From JAFLCL01 sp964502175 (GTDB lineage Bacteria; Myxococcota_A; Polyangia; Polyangiales; Sandaracinaceae): 64,000 bases of DNA. Positions 17,671 through 26,616 of the stretch are shown in pieces (positions within the stretch are counted from its first letter, which is position 1; every line of letters starts with the position of its first letter). Location of the stretch: contig CAZCVE010000011.1 of the NCBI GenBank assembly GCA_964502175.1, positions 124,001 through 188,000 on the forward strand, read 5' to 3'. Made by a program: the position numbers and the translations under genes. The notes beneath the pieces are model-generated. The model searched no databases. It saw only the letters and a program-made list of their open reading frames with translations, and was not told where the DNA came from.

Positions 17671-17883
17671 ATGAGTAGCCGGCCGTCCACGCGGGCGCCC
17701 CGAGTCCTCGCTGCACTCCACCGCATCGGCTGGCGAATCAAGCGTCAGAGCGGCTCCCACAGAACGCTCGAGCGCGACGGGTGGCCGAACTACGTCTTCG
17801 CCTGGCATGACGACGTCGAGCTGGGCCCGACGGCATTGAAGAGACTTGGAGCGGCCACCGGTCTGACCCCCGATGACCTCTGA
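17671..17883 (+). CDS. HicA-family mRNA interferase toxin
   Basis: The 70-residue protein is a typical HicA: a dsRBD-like fold with the catalytic His in RQSGSHRTL (His30) and the end LKRLGAATGLTPDDL. Such toxins cleave mRNA during translation. It lies on the strand opposite to the short hicB at 17355-17558, which is unusual. The stop is 5 bp before the right copy of a 17-bp direct repeat. A tiny upstream frame at 17651 ends in ATGA overlapping this start, possibly without meaning. Confidence 0.78.
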   Translation: MSSRPSTRAPRVLAALHRIGWRIKRQSGSHRTLERDGWPNYVFAWHDDVELGPTALKRLGAATGLTPDDL

Positions 17884-17888
17884 CGGAG

Positions 17889-17905
17889 TCGACTGGACGT
17901 GAGCG
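17889..17905. repeat. 17-bp direct repeat, right copy
   Basis: Exact copy of 17320-17336, the tdh 3' end with stop codon. It marks the right edge of the hicB/hicA segment. Sequence beyond it diverges from that following the left copy, as expected for an insertion with a duplicated end. Confidence 0.8.
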
Positions 17906-18003
17906 CCGCACCGTTCGTCCTCCGCGCCGCGCGCCTCGACGAGATCGGGGTGATCGTCGGAGATCATTTCATTGCGCCGACATGCTTCGCGTACCCTCGC
18001 GCC

Positions 18004-19413
18004 ATGCGCTTCGCCGCTCGCTGTCTCGCTCTGGCCGGCCTCCTCCTCGCGTTCGCGCCGCGCGCCCTCGCGCAGGACTGCCCCGTCGACGCCGTGGGGT
18101 GTCATCGCGCCGACATCGACTTCGAGTACCTCGACATGCGCCTGCCGAGCATCTCGCTCGACAGCGGCTGGGTGCCCGCGAGCTCGCCGATCCAGGTGCG
18201 CCTCGCGTTCTTCTTCATGGGCGAGACCGAGGTCACGCTCGGCGGCACGCTCGCGACGTACTGGCCCTTCGGTCTCTCGATGGCCACGCCGGGACGCGCG
18301 GGCGAGGGCCACTTCCGCATGGCGTGGGGCCTCGAGATCGTCGCGCGCATGCGCTTCAACGCGACCATCGCGGGCACGACCTACTCGTGGGAAGGCGACA
18401 TCCCGTTCATCCCCGTGCGCGATCTACGCCTCATCGACGAGGTCACCTTCGATCCGTTCGTGCTGCCCGGCGCCACGCCGCGACCGGTGATGATCCACGA
18501 CACGACGGAGATGATCGATGTCTTCTCCGTCGGCCTCTCGAGCATCATCGGCACCTCGATCCCCGGCATCGACGGCGGCTTCGCGGTCACGGCCACCGGC
18601 GATCTCACGACGAGCTACCAGACCGATCGCATCCTCATCGACGACGCGCGCGCGCCGATCGATCGCGAAGGCGCGGTGGTGCAGTACTGGCCGCCGCCCG
18701 ATGGCTTCGGCGCGTCGGAGGACGTCACGGTCAGGCCGCAGGGCACGATCAGCTACGAGGGCGACATCGTCGCGCGACCGAACGTGTTCGTGGAGCTGCT
18801 CGGTCGACGCTTCGAGCTCGTCGGCATCGACATCCCGATCCCGATCGTGAGCACGTCCACTAGGGCGATGTTCGATCCGGACACGGTGCGCGTGCCGCTG
18901 CCCGACGTCACCGTCTCGCCCACGAACATCGACGCTGGCACGCTCTTCGTCGGCGACGTCGGCGATGGAACGCTCACCGTTCGCAACCGCGGCGAGGCCG
19001 AGCTCGTCGTCACCGTCGACACGCTCCCCGACACCGTGATGGTGACGAGCATGCGCCTCGTGGTGCCGCCTTCGAGCGAGGCCGCGCTCGGCGTGATGAT
19101 CGCGCCCGACATGGGCGGCATGTTCGCGGAGACGCTCACGCTGCGGACCAACGATCCCGATCAGCCGGTGGTGCGCATCCCGCTCACCGCAGAGGTGATC
19201 GAGCCCGACGCAGGTCCCCTGGGTCGGGGCGACGCGGGACGTCGCGATGCCTCGATCTCGGGCGACGCTGGCCCCGACGCGGGCTCACGACCCGCGGGCC
19301 TCGCAGGCGGCGCCTGCGGATGCAGCGTGCCGGGCGCGCCGACGCGCACGTCGACCCCCTCGCTCGCGCTGCTCGCGCTCGGCCTCGTGATGCTCGCCCG
19401 CCGCAAGCGCTGA
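18004..19413 (+). CDS. Secreted protein with Ig-like (ASPM/SPD-2/Hydin-type) domain and MYXO-CTERM anchor
   Basis: The 469-residue protein has a signal peptide (1-24, ending ALAQ). Residues ~25-300 are an unrecognised beta-rich domain. Residues ~305-395 resemble a choice-of-anchor/ASPM-type Ig domain (SPTNIDAGTLFVGDVGDGTL and LRTNDPDQPVVRIPLTAEV). The tail has Asp/Gly-rich spacers, then GGACGCS, a hydrophobic helix and ARRKR, the MYXO-CTERM pattern for surface sorting. The ATG at 18004 starts the signal peptide; the frame is open further upstream to 17899 but that part is not protein-like. Confidence 0.75.
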   Translation: MRFAARCLALAGLLLAFAPRALAQDCPVDAVGCHRADIDFEYLDMRLPSISLDSGWVPASSPIQVRLAFFFMGETEVTLGGTLATYWPFGLSMATPGRAGEGHFRMAWGLEIVARMRFNATIAGTTYSWEGDIPFIPVRDLRLIDEVTFDPFVLPGATPRPVMIHDTTEMIDVFSVGLSSIIGTSIPGIDGGFAVTATGDLTTSYQTDRILIDDARAPIDREGAVVQYWPPPDGFGASEDVTVRPQGTISYEGDIVARPNVFVELLGRRFELVGIDIPIPIVSTSTRAMFDPDTVRVPLPDVTVSPTNIDAGTLFVGDVGDGTLTVRNRGEAELVVTVDTLPDTVMVTSMRLVVPPSSEAALGVMIAPDMGGMFAETLTLRTNDPDQPVVRIPLTAEVIEPDAGPLGRGDAGRRDASISGDAGPDAGSRPAGLAGGACGCSVPGAPTRTSTPSLALLALGLVMLARRKR

Positions 19414-19431
19414 CCCAACCCGCGGCGCGGG

Positions 19432-19453
19432 GGAGGGTCCGCATGGACCCTCC
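19432..19453. terminator. Hairpin between convergent genes
   Basis: GGAGGGTCC-GCAT-GGACCCTCC is a perfect 9-bp stem with a 4-base loop, located between the stops of two convergent genes. No T-run follows on either strand, so it may act as a stabilising 3' hairpin or Rho-assisted stop. Almost the same hairpin occurs at 29383-29402. Confidence 0.6.
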
Positions 19454-19460
19454 GAAAAAC

Positions 19461-20477
19461 TCAGCAGAGGACTCGGCGCTCGCGGCGCGCTGCCGAGAGC
19501 AAGGTCAGCCCGCACGCGTGGTTGCCCTCGATGCGGCCCGCGACACCGACGGTGAGGCGCGCGCCTTCCGTCGGAGCGCCCGTCTTGCCGACCGGCGCGA
19601 GGCTGTTCTGCTTCGCGCGCTGCTCGAGGCGGTGGATCACCACCTCGGCCTCGCTCGCGCTCGTCTCGGGCAGCACGAGCACGAGCTCACGCTCTCCGGC
19701 GCGGAACACGTGATCGATCGTGCGCACGCACTGACGCACGTTGGCGATCAGCGTCCCCATGAGCGCCTCGGCGGCGTCGTCGCCGCCCGCGTCGCGGACG
19801 TGCTCGAGGTTCGTGCACGCGAGCGCCACGCAGGCGAGCGTGTGATCGAAGCGGATCGCGCGCGTCATCTCGTACTCGAGCGTCAGCGGGAGCTGAGCCG
19901 CGTTTCCCGCGCGCTGCATCGCGTCGTCGATCATGTCCTCGCGCTGCATGCGCTCGAGCAGCGCGCGGCGCAGCGTGTTGCGCACGCGCTGGTGGATCTC
20001 GAACACGCGGTACGGGCGCGCGAGGTAGTCCTCCGCGCCGAGCTCCATGCCGCGGCGCCACATCGTCTCGTCGCGATCGTTGGCCGTGAGCAGCACCGGA
20101 ATGGACGACAAGCTCTGGTCGCTCTTGAGGAGCCGGAGCACCTCGAGGCCGCCGCTGTGATCGACGTCGAGGAGCATCGACTCCGGCAGCGTCTCGCGCA
20201 GCTCGCTCGCCCGACGCTCGTCGTCGCGCGCGCCCCCGCCACCGAGCGCCCCCGAGAGCCCCCTCAGGATCGCGGCCTCGGCGCCATCGTCGTCGTCATC
20301 CGACGTGGGCAGCGCCACGTCGACGAGCACGAGATCGGGACGCTTGCGCGCGACGGTCTCGAGCGCTGCGCCGCCGTCCATGGCGGTCAGCACGGTGTGC
20401 CCTGCGGCCTCGCAGATCTCCTGGAGCAAGCGGAGATTGAACGGATCGGACTCGGCGATCAGGACCAAAGCAGGCAT
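19461..20477 (-). CDS. Response regulator with degenerate GGDEF domain
   Basis: The 338-residue protein has an N-terminal receiver domain with the phospho-acceptor site LVLVDVALP (Asp53). About 50 extra residues rich in Asp, Gly and Arg interrupt the domain after this site, and the conserved Lys before Pro is Arg (YLARPYR). The C-terminal half follows diguanylate-cyclase topology, but the GGDEF signature is replaced by AGERELVLVLP, so cyclase activity is unlikely. The start codon overlaps the stop of the upstream bEBP gene by one base (TGATG). A signalling output through protein contact with that activator is inferred. Confidence 0.75.
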   Translation of the reverse strand: MPALVLIAESDPFNLRLLQEICEAAGHTVLTAMDGGAALETVARKRPDLVLVDVALPTSDDDDDGAEAAILRGLSGALGGGGARDDERRASELRETLPESMLLDVDHSGGLEVLRLLKSDQSLSSIPVLLTANDRDETMWRRGMELGAEDYLARPYRVFEIHQRVRNTLRRALLERMQREDMIDDAMQRAGNAAQLPLTLEYEMTRAIRFDHTLACVALACTNLEHVRDAGGDDAAEALMGTLIANVRQCVRTIDHVFRAGERELVLVLPETSASEAEVVIHRLEQRAKQNSLAPVGKTGAPTEGARLTVGVAGRIEGNHACGLTLLSAARRERRVLC

Positions 20478-21871
20478 CAGGACTCCCCGCGACGGCGCCC
20501 GACATCGTCGAGACCGTAGGCTTGCACCTTGCGAATCAAGTTGCGCCGGCTGATGCCCAGGGCATCGGCCGCCTTCGTCTTGTTGCCGCGCGCGCGGCGA
20601 AGCTCGTCACCGATCATGCGGCGCTCCAGGCGCTCCACGGCGTCTGGCATCGTGAGGCCTGGATCGAGAGCGAACACCTCGCCAGCGGCCGCGCCCTCGG
20701 CGCCGACGCGGGCGCTCACCGAGACACCGCTCGGAGCGTGGGCGCCGTTGGACGGACCGATCGCCACGGACGACGCGCTCGCGATCGACGCGCCGGACAC
20801 GGACACACCCGACACCGACACGCTCGATGGCGACGCGCCACCGCTCGACGGCGACCCGCCCGACGACGACCCGCCCGACGACGACGACGCAGCGCTCGAC
20901 GATCCCGCGACCACGCTCGCCTTGGCCATCACGCGCCGGCGCCCGATCGAGGGGCTGAGCAGATCGTCGTCGATGATGGCGTCGTCACCGGAGAGCACCC
21001 AGAGGCGCTCCATCTCGTTCTCGAGCTCGCGCACGTTGCCGGGCCACTCGTGTCCGACGAGTCGCTCGAGGGCGCGCGGCGTGAGGACCTTGTCGCGTCG
21101 ATCCTTGGCGTCGCGCCGCGCCAGCCGCTTCAGGAAGTGCTCGACGAGCACCTCGATGTCACTGCCGCCACCCTCGACCTCACGGCGCTCACGGAGCGGC
21201 GGCACGCGGAGGACCACCACGTGGAGGCGGTAGTAGAGGTCCTCGCGGAAGGTCCCCTGCTTCATCATCGCGCCGAGATCGCGGTTCGTGGCCGCGACGA
21301 TGCGCACGTCGACCTTGCGGGTCTCGGTGCCGCCGACGGGCATGAAGGTGCCCTCTTGGATGACGCGCAGGAGCTTCACCTGGAGCGACGGCGACATGTC
21401 GCCGACCTCGTCCATGAAGAACGTACCGCCGTCCGCGACCTCGAAGAGCCCGGGCTTGTCGACGACCGCGCCCGTGAACGCGCCGCGGCGATGTCCGAAG
21501 AGCTCGCTCTCGAGCAGGTTGTCGTTGAACGCGCTGCAGTTCGTCGCGACGAACGCCTTGTTCGCGCGGCGCGAGCTCTGGTGGATGCTCTTGGCGACGA
21601 GCTCTTTGCCGGTGCCGTTCTCGCCGAGCACGAGCACCGTCGCATCGCTCTGCTTGATGCGGTCGAGCATCTTGAAGAGCGCCATCATCGGCGGGCTCTT
21701 GCCGATGATCACGGGGTGCAGCTTCGACGGCTCTTCCTTGCGGGTCGAGAACGCCTCGAGCTCGCGCATGGCCGCGGCCATCGCACGTTCCGTGGACGTC
21801 TCGTCGTCGGCCGTGCCGGACACATCCACAGAGACCCGCGCACCAGAAGATAGGGAAGTCGTTTGCGTCAT
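20477..21871 (-). CDS. Sigma-54-dependent transcriptional activator (bEBP) without receiver domain
   Basis: The 464-residue protein has a short N-terminus, then an AAA+ domain with Walker A GENGTGKE (83-90), the sigma-54 contact loop GAFTGA (130-135) and Walker B GGTFFMDE. After it comes a striking Ser/Gly/Val-rich linker (about 318-365), then a Fis-type HTH (KTKAADALGISRRNLIRKV). It should activate RpoN promoters by ATP hydrolysis. There is no REC or FHA sensor of its own; the overlapping downstream receiver protein may supply one. It is divergent from the FHA-GGDEF gene. Confidence 0.92.
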   Translation of the reverse strand: MTQTTSLSSGARVSVDVSGTADDETSTERAMAAAMRELEAFSTRKEEPSKLHPVIIGKSPPMMALFKMLDRIKQSDATVLVLGENGTGKELVAKSIHQSSRRANKAFVATNCSAFNDNLLESELFGHRRGAFTGAVVDKPGLFEVADGGTFFMDEVGDMSPSLQVKLLRVIQEGTFMPVGGTETRKVDVRIVAATNRDLGAMMKQGTFREDLYYRLHVVVLRVPPLRERREVEGGGSDIEVLVEHFLKRLARRDAKDRRDKVLTPRALERLVGHEWPGNVRELENEMERLWVLSGDDAIIDDDLLSPSIGRRRVMAKASVVAGSSSAASSSSGGSSSGGSPSSGGASPSSVSVSGVSVSGASIASASSVAIGPSNGAHAPSGVSVSARVGAEGAAAGEVFALDPGLTMPDAVERLERRMIGDELRRARGNKTKAADALGISRRNLIRKVQAYGLDDVGRRRGES

Positions 21872-21970
21872 CCCCGCTCGTCAGAGGATCAGGCTCGTAG
21901 CACGCGTATTCCCGCTCGGCCCGTCCTCATCGCACGACGCGTCGCGTCGTTTTGCTACGCTGCGAGCTCG

Positions 21971-22870
21971 GTGCGACCGCCTGCGAAGACCGCCCCCGAA
22001 GGCCACCGCACCACGCGGATGGTGCCCGTCGGCAAGAGCTCGATCCCGCCCGCGCCGGACGTCGCCGTGCTCGTCGTGCTCACCGGCCCGCAGCTCGGCG
22101 AGCGCGTGCAGCTCGCGTCGCGCGTGGAGATCGGACGCGATCCCGCCGTGTCGCTGCGGCTGCGCGATCCGCTGGTGGGGCCGCGTCACGTCGCGGTCGA
22201 GCCGACGACGCGCGTCGACCGATGGCGCGTCACCGACCTCGGCGCAGGACCCACCCACCTCGGCGGGCGAGAGCTCGCGACCCACGGATCCGTCGACGCG
22301 ATGGCGAGCGATCAGATCCGCATCGGCGACACGCTCCTGCGCATCGAGGTGCACGGCGAGGTCGAGCAGGAGTTCGATCGCGTCGTGGTCGAGCGGCTGC
22401 ACAAGGACGATCTCACCGGCCTCTATTCGCGCCGGAAGTTCGAGGACGAGCTCGCGACGAGGCTCGATCTCGAGGCGCACCGGCCCGTGGTGCTCGCCCT
22501 GCTCGACGTCGATGGCGTCAAGCGCGTGAACGACGCGCACGGACACCTCGCGGGCGCCGCCGTCATCGCGCACGTGGGCCGCACGATCGCGCGAACGCTC
22601 GGCTCACGCGGGCTCGCGGCACGGCTCGGCGGCGACGAGATCGCCGTGCTGTTCTCGCTCCCACTGCGCGAGGCGACCGAGATCACCGAGAGCCTGATCG
22701 ACGCCGTCCGTTTCGCGCCGTGCGTGCACGACGAGTACCGGCACGCGGTCACCGTCTCGGCGGGCATCGCCGACCGCAGAGGCGATGCGGGGCTGATCAT
22801 GCGCGCAGCCGACGCGGCGCTCCTCGAGGCCAAGCGACGCGGCGGGGACTGCACCGTCGTCGCGCCCTGA
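21971..22870 (+). CDS. FHA-GGDEF diguanylate cyclase
   Basis: The ~299-residue protein has an FHA domain (about residues 25-125 with VEIGRDPAVSLRLRD, then GPRHV) followed by a GGDEF domain. The active-site loop is RLGGDEIAVLF, a functional-looking variant, and DDLTGLYSRRKFE starts the domain. It should bind a phosphothreonine partner and make cyclic di-GMP. The start is uncertain: GTG at 21971 and ATG at 22019 are both possible, and the frame is open to 21863. No RxxD inhibitory site is obvious. It is 64 bp upstream of rseP. Confidence 0.82.
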   Translation: MRPPAKTAPEGHRTTRMVPVGKSSIPPAPDVAVLVVLTGPQLGERVQLASRVEIGRDPAVSLRLRDPLVGPRHVAVEPTTRVDRWRVTDLGAGPTHLGGRELATHGSVDAMASDQIRIGDTLLRIEVHGEVEQEFDRVVVERLHKDDLTGLYSRRKFEDELATRLDLEAHRPVVLALLDVDGVKRVNDAHGHLAGAAVIAHVGRTIARTLGSRGLAARLGGDEIAVLFSLPLREATEITESLIDAVRFAPCVHDEYRHAVTVSAGIADRRGDAGLIMRAADAALLEAKRRGGDCTVVAP

Positions 22871-22933
22871 GCTCGCATCGCGGGCGCTCGGGTGGCTTAC
22901 GCGTGGACCGTTGTCCATGCTCGCGCCGTTCCG

Positions 22934-24598
22934 ATGACCTTCCTCTGGTTCGTCCTGCTCGTCGGCGTGCTCATCTTCGTGCACGAGCTCGGGCATTTCG
23001 TGTGGGCGAAGGTCTTCGGGGTGAAGGTGCTGCGGTTCAGCCTCGGCTTCGGCCCGAAGGTGATCGGGTTCACGCGAGGCGAGACCGAGTACGTGATCGC
23101 CGCCATCCCGCTCGGCGGCTACGTGCGCATGCTCGGCGAGCAGCCCGGCGACACGATCACCAAGAAGGACGAGGGTCGCGCGTTCTCCGATCAGCCGCTC
23201 TGGCGGCGCGTGATCATCGTGCTCGCGGGCCCGGTGATGAACCTCGCGTTCCCGCTGCTCCTCTACTTCGTCGTCTTCCTGGGCGAGCACGACATGTCGC
23301 CTCCGGTGATCGGCACCGTGCTGCCCGACACGCCGGCCGACGGTCACCTGATGCCCGGCGATCGCGTGCTCGCCGTCGATGGCGAAGAGGTGCGCACGTT
23401 CTACGAGCTGATGCGACGCGTCGACGCGTCGGTCGGCGAGCCGCTCGAGCTGACGGTCGAGCGACGTCGTCAGCAGGTGGAAGCGAACGTCACGCCCGTG
23501 CGCGCGACCGAGGCGCGCGCGCTGGGGATGACGCGCGAGGTCGGTCGCATCGGCGTGAGCACGCGCTCGCCGCTCGCGGTGATCGGGATCATCTCGCCCG
23601 CGAGCCCCGCGGCCGCCGCGCGCCTCCGAAGCTTCGATCGCATCATCGCCGCGGGAGGCCGTCCCATCGAGCGATTCGCCGATCTCGTCGACGTGCTCGA
23701 GCCCAACCGCGGCGGCACCGTGCCGATCACGTACGTGCGTCCGCGTCGCTTCGACGGTGGCCTCGCGAGCGTGCTCGAGCTCTCGTTCTACGAGCCTCAC
23801 GTCGCGACACTGACGCCCGAGCCCGGCCCGGGCAGCGGCGTCGTGCGCGCGGGCATCGAGTCGTCGGATCTCTACGTGTCGGAGGTGCGCGTCGGGTCAC
23901 CCGAGGCCGCGCTCGGTCTCCGCCCCGGCGATCGGCTGCTCTCGCTCGACGGCGAGCCGATCCGCTTGTTCGCGACCTACGTGGAGGCGCTCCAGACGAG
24001 CGAGAGCACCGAGCACGAGCTCACGTTCCGCCGCGCCGATCAGGTGATCACGCGACGCCTCGTCCTCGAGCGCGAGAGCGGAGAGACCGAGTACGGCGAG
24101 CGCTTCGATCGCTTCGCGATCGGCGTGTCCCACTGGGCGCCCACCACCGTCGAGCCGCCCGTGGCCAATCCGTCGCCCGTCGCATACGCCCTGCACGAGT
24201 CGTTCGCGGCCACGTGGGACATGATCGAGCTGACGGTCACGTCGGTCGTGCGCCTCGTGCAGGGTCGCTTGTCGGTGAGGAGCCTCGGCGGTCCGCTCTC
24301 GATCCTCGAGGGCACGGAGACCGCCGCGAGCGGAGGCCCGCTCGACTACCTCGCGTTCATGGCCTTCATCTCGATCAACCTCGGCCTCCTGAACCTCCTG
24401 CCGATCCCGCTGCTCGACGGCGGCCACCTCCTCTTCTTCTTGATCGAGGCGATCTCACGCCGCCCGCTCCAGACGCGCGCCAGAGAGATCGCGAGCCTCG
24501 TCGGCTTCGGCATGCTGCTGATGCTGATGATCCTCGCGTTCAAGAACGACGTGGAGCGCCGCTGGCCCGACATCGTCGAGACCTTCCAAGCCGACTGA
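22934..24598 (+). CDS. rseP: RIP zinc metalloprotease, RseP/site-2 protease type
   Basis: The 554-residue membrane protein has the zinc motif HELGH at residues 17-21 in the first helix, the second metal site LLDGGH near residue 493, and further membrane helices at both ends. Between them are three PDZ-like segments (around residues 110-190, 205-280 and 305-385), one more than the usual two. Such proteases cleave anti-sigma factors or other membrane proteins within the bilayer. Start at 22934 places the first helix at the N-terminus; upstream codons look non-coding. No dxr, uppS or bamA gene is adjacent, unlike in many bacteria. Confidence 0.9.
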   Translation: MTFLWFVLLVGVLIFVHELGHFVWAKVFGVKVLRFSLGFGPKVIGFTRGETEYVIAAIPLGGYVRMLGEQPGDTITKKDEGRAFSDQPLWRRVIIVLAGPVMNLAFPLLLYFVVFLGEHDMSPPVIGTVLPDTPADGHLMPGDRVLAVDGEEVRTFYELMRRVDASVGEPLELTVERRRQQVEANVTPVRATEARALGMTREVGRIGVSTRSPLAVIGIISPASPAAAARLRSFDRIIAAGGRPIERFADLVDVLEPNRGGTVPITYVRPRRFDGGLASVLELSFYEPHVATLTPEPGPGSGVVRAGIESSDLYVSEVRVGSPEAALGLRPGDRLLSLDGEPIRLFATYVEALQTSESTEHELTFRRADQVITRRLVLERESGETEYGERFDRFAIGVSHWAPTTVEPPVANPSPVAYALHESFAATWDMIELTVTSVVRLVQGRLSVRSLGGPLSILEGTETAASGGPLDYLAFMAFISINLGLLNLLPIPLLDGGHLLFFLIEAISRRPLQTRAREIASLVGFGMLLMLMILAFKNDVERRWPDIVETFQAD

Positions 24599-24603
24599 TC
24601 GGC

Positions 24604-24888
24604 TCAACCGTCGGCGCGGTGAGCCCGACGCGCCTCGATCGCGTCGAAGATCGCGAGAGCGCGAGGCTCGCCGAGTTCGCGACCATAGAAGCGTAGGAAG
24701 ACGAGGCGGCGCACGTCGTGGTCGGTCGCGTCGTCCCCGAGGGTCATCCTCGCGCCTGCGGTGGCGAGCGCCCGCGCGCCGACCGACATGCGGCTCCACA
24801 TCGCGAGCCGCTCCTCGGGAGACTTGGCCATCACGATCGCTCTCGCGCGCGCAGCGGCATCCACGGTCGTATCGCGCGGCGTGCTCAT
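24604..24888 (-). CDS. Small hypothetical protein coupled to a nucleotidyltransferase remnant
   Basis: The 94-residue helical protein includes AKSPEERLAMWSRM and RRLVFLRFYGRELGEPRAL. I recall similar small proteins next to nucleotidyltransferase genes, but cannot name a family. Its ATG overlaps the stop of the upstream nucleotidyltransferase fragment (ATGA), so the two were once translated as a pair, perhaps as a toxin-antitoxin-like unit. It ends 5 bp from the convergent rseP stop. Confidence 0.5.
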   Translation of the reverse strand: MSTPRDTTVDAAARARAIVMAKSPEERLAMWSRMSVGARALATAGARMTLGDDATDHDVRRLVFLRFYGRELGEPRALAIFDAIEARRAHRADG

Positions 24889-25151
24889 CGCGCGAGAAGC
24901 TCCTCGAGTTGAGCTCGAACCACGAGATGGTCTGCCCAGCGCTTCAGGTACGTCGCATCGAGTGAGGTCGCGGTCGCGAGCAGGCTCTCGACGTCGCGCT
25001 TCTGCAGCTCTGATCCTGTGTCCTTGCGCCACCACAGCTTCGACAAGATCAGATCCTCGCGTGACACCACCGGTACGGTGACGCCTGCGATGCGGGCCTC
25101 TACTCGGCGTGCGGCGGCGATGGAGAGCGGATCGTCGTCGGTCACCGTCAC
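24885..25151 (-). pseudogene. Truncated nucleotidyltransferase (C-terminal part only)
   Basis: The 88 codons from a possible GTG at 25151 match the C-terminal half of MNT/AbiEii-like nucleotidyltransferases (VVSREDLILSKLWWRK, SELQKRDVESLL, TYLKRWADHL). The N-terminal half with the GS and Asp-x-Asp catalytic motif should lie upstream, but that space holds no such sequence in any frame before the rsmB start at 25261 on the other strand. The gene has therefore probably lost its active-site half. Its frame stays open through rsmB antisense sequence, which is not coding. Confidence 0.6.
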
Positions 25152-25260
25152 CCGCCGAGCATGAGGCGACGACTCGGCGCAGCCAAGGTCCGTTTCCGAT
25201 CGCGCCGTGCACGGACGGCTCTCGCGCGAACGACGCATCGGGGGTACGCCTGCGCCCCTC

Positions 25261-26616
25261 ATGAACGCACGAACGCCTCGACCTGCCGAAGCGCCCGCCA
25301 AGACGGGCCGTGAGCTCGCGGCGCGCGTGATCTTCCGCGTGCTCACAGAGGACGCGTGGGCGTCGCCCTCGCTCGACGGCGAGCTGTCGCGCGCGCGGCT
25401 CGCGCCGAGCGAGAGCGGGCGCGCGACCGATCTCGTGTACGGCGTGCTGCGTGTGCTGCCCGCGCTCGACGAGGCGATCGACGCGCACCGTCCGCGGCGC
25501 GATCCGCTCGAGCCGTTCACGCGCGCGTATATGCTGACCGCGAGCTACGAGCTCCTCCACACGCCCGAGAAGCCGTGGGCGATCCTCGACGAGACCGTGG
25601 GCCTGATCCGTCGTGAGCGCGCCGAGCCTCTCTCGCGGTTCGCGAACGCGGTGCTCCGCAAGATCGCGGCGCAGCGTCCCGCGGAACCCGCGCGTCCCTC
25701 GAGGCTCGCGCTACCGCGCTGGCTCGACGCGCTGCTCGTGAAGGATCTCGGCGCCGATCGTGCGCGCGCGTTCGCAGGCGAGCGACCGATGCCACCGCCC
25801 ACGTCGCTCCGCGCGCGAGGCGATCGCGAGGCGCTGATCGAGGCGATCCGCGAGGCACGCCCCGAGGCCGAGCTCTTGCGCGGCGCGATGAGCACACACG
25901 CGATCCTCGCGCGCGGCGTGGGCGATCCCCGCAAGCTGCCCGGCTTTGACCGCGGGCAGATGACGATGATGGACGAGGCGTCTCAGCTCGTGGCCGAGGC
26001 CGTCGGCGCGCGCGCGGGCGAGCGCGTGCTCGACGCGTGCGCAGGCCGCGGCGGCAAGACGCTCGCGATCCTCGACGCGATGCGCGCGAGCGGTGACGCC
26101 GATGGCGAGCTGATGGCGTGCGACGATCACCCCGAGAAGCTCCTCCGCATGGACGACGAGCTCCAGCGCCTCGGACACAGGTCGACCGACGTGGTGCGTC
26201 GCGGCGTCGACCTGTCGGTGGGCCTCGGCGGGATGGAAGAGGGCAGCTTCGATCGCGTGCTCGTCGACGCGCCGTGCACCGGCCTCGGCACGGTGCATCG
26301 TCGACCCGAGATCCTTCTGCGCGTCATCGAAGATGACATCGCGCGCCTGAGAGAGCTGCAGCTCTCGATCGCGCGGAACGTCACGAAGCTCGTGCGCCCC
26401 GGCGGCGTGCTCGTCTACGCGGTGTGCTCACCCACGCGCGCCGAGGGCATCGGTGTCGCGTCACCGCTCGCGCGCGAGACGGGCTTCCAGATCCTGCGCG
26501 AGCCCGTGGGCAACATCGCCTGCGACGACGACGGGATGATCAGGCTCGGGCCGTGGTGCGATCCGCACTCGAGCTGCGACGGCTTCCAGATTGCGCGTCT
26601 GCGTCGACCCGAGTGA
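25261..26616 (+). CDS. rsmB: 16S rRNA (cytosine-967-C5)-methyltransferase RsmB-like
   Basis: The 451-residue protein has a NusB-like helical N-terminal domain (about 1-140) and a SAM-dependent methyltransferase domain. The SAM motif is VLDACAGRGGKT, and the two catalytic cysteines are seen in VDAPCTGLG (about residue 339) and YAVCSPTRAEG (about 389). It methylates rRNA in the cytoplasm. The ATG at 25261 is the natural start. Its stop overlaps the GTG start of the GxxExxY gene. Confidence 0.88.
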   Translation: MNARTPRPAEAPAKTGRELAARVIFRVLTEDAWASPSLDGELSRARLAPSESGRATDLVYGVLRVLPALDEAIDAHRPRRDPLEPFTRAYMLTASYELLHTPEKPWAILDETVGLIRRERAEPLSRFANAVLRKIAAQRPAEPARPSRLALPRWLDALLVKDLGADRARAFAGERPMPPPTSLRARGDREALIEAIREARPEAELLRGAMSTHAILARGVGDPRKLPGFDRGQMTMMDEASQLVAEAVGARAGERVLDACAGRGGKTLAILDAMRASGDADGELMACDDHPEKLLRMDDELQRLGHRSTDVVRRGVDLSVGLGGMEEGSFDRVLVDAPCTGLGTVHRRPEILLRVIEDDIARLRELQLSIARNVTKLVRPGGVLVYAVCSPTRAEGIGVASPLARETGFQILREPVGNIACDDDGMIRLGPWCDPHSSCDGFQIARLRRPE

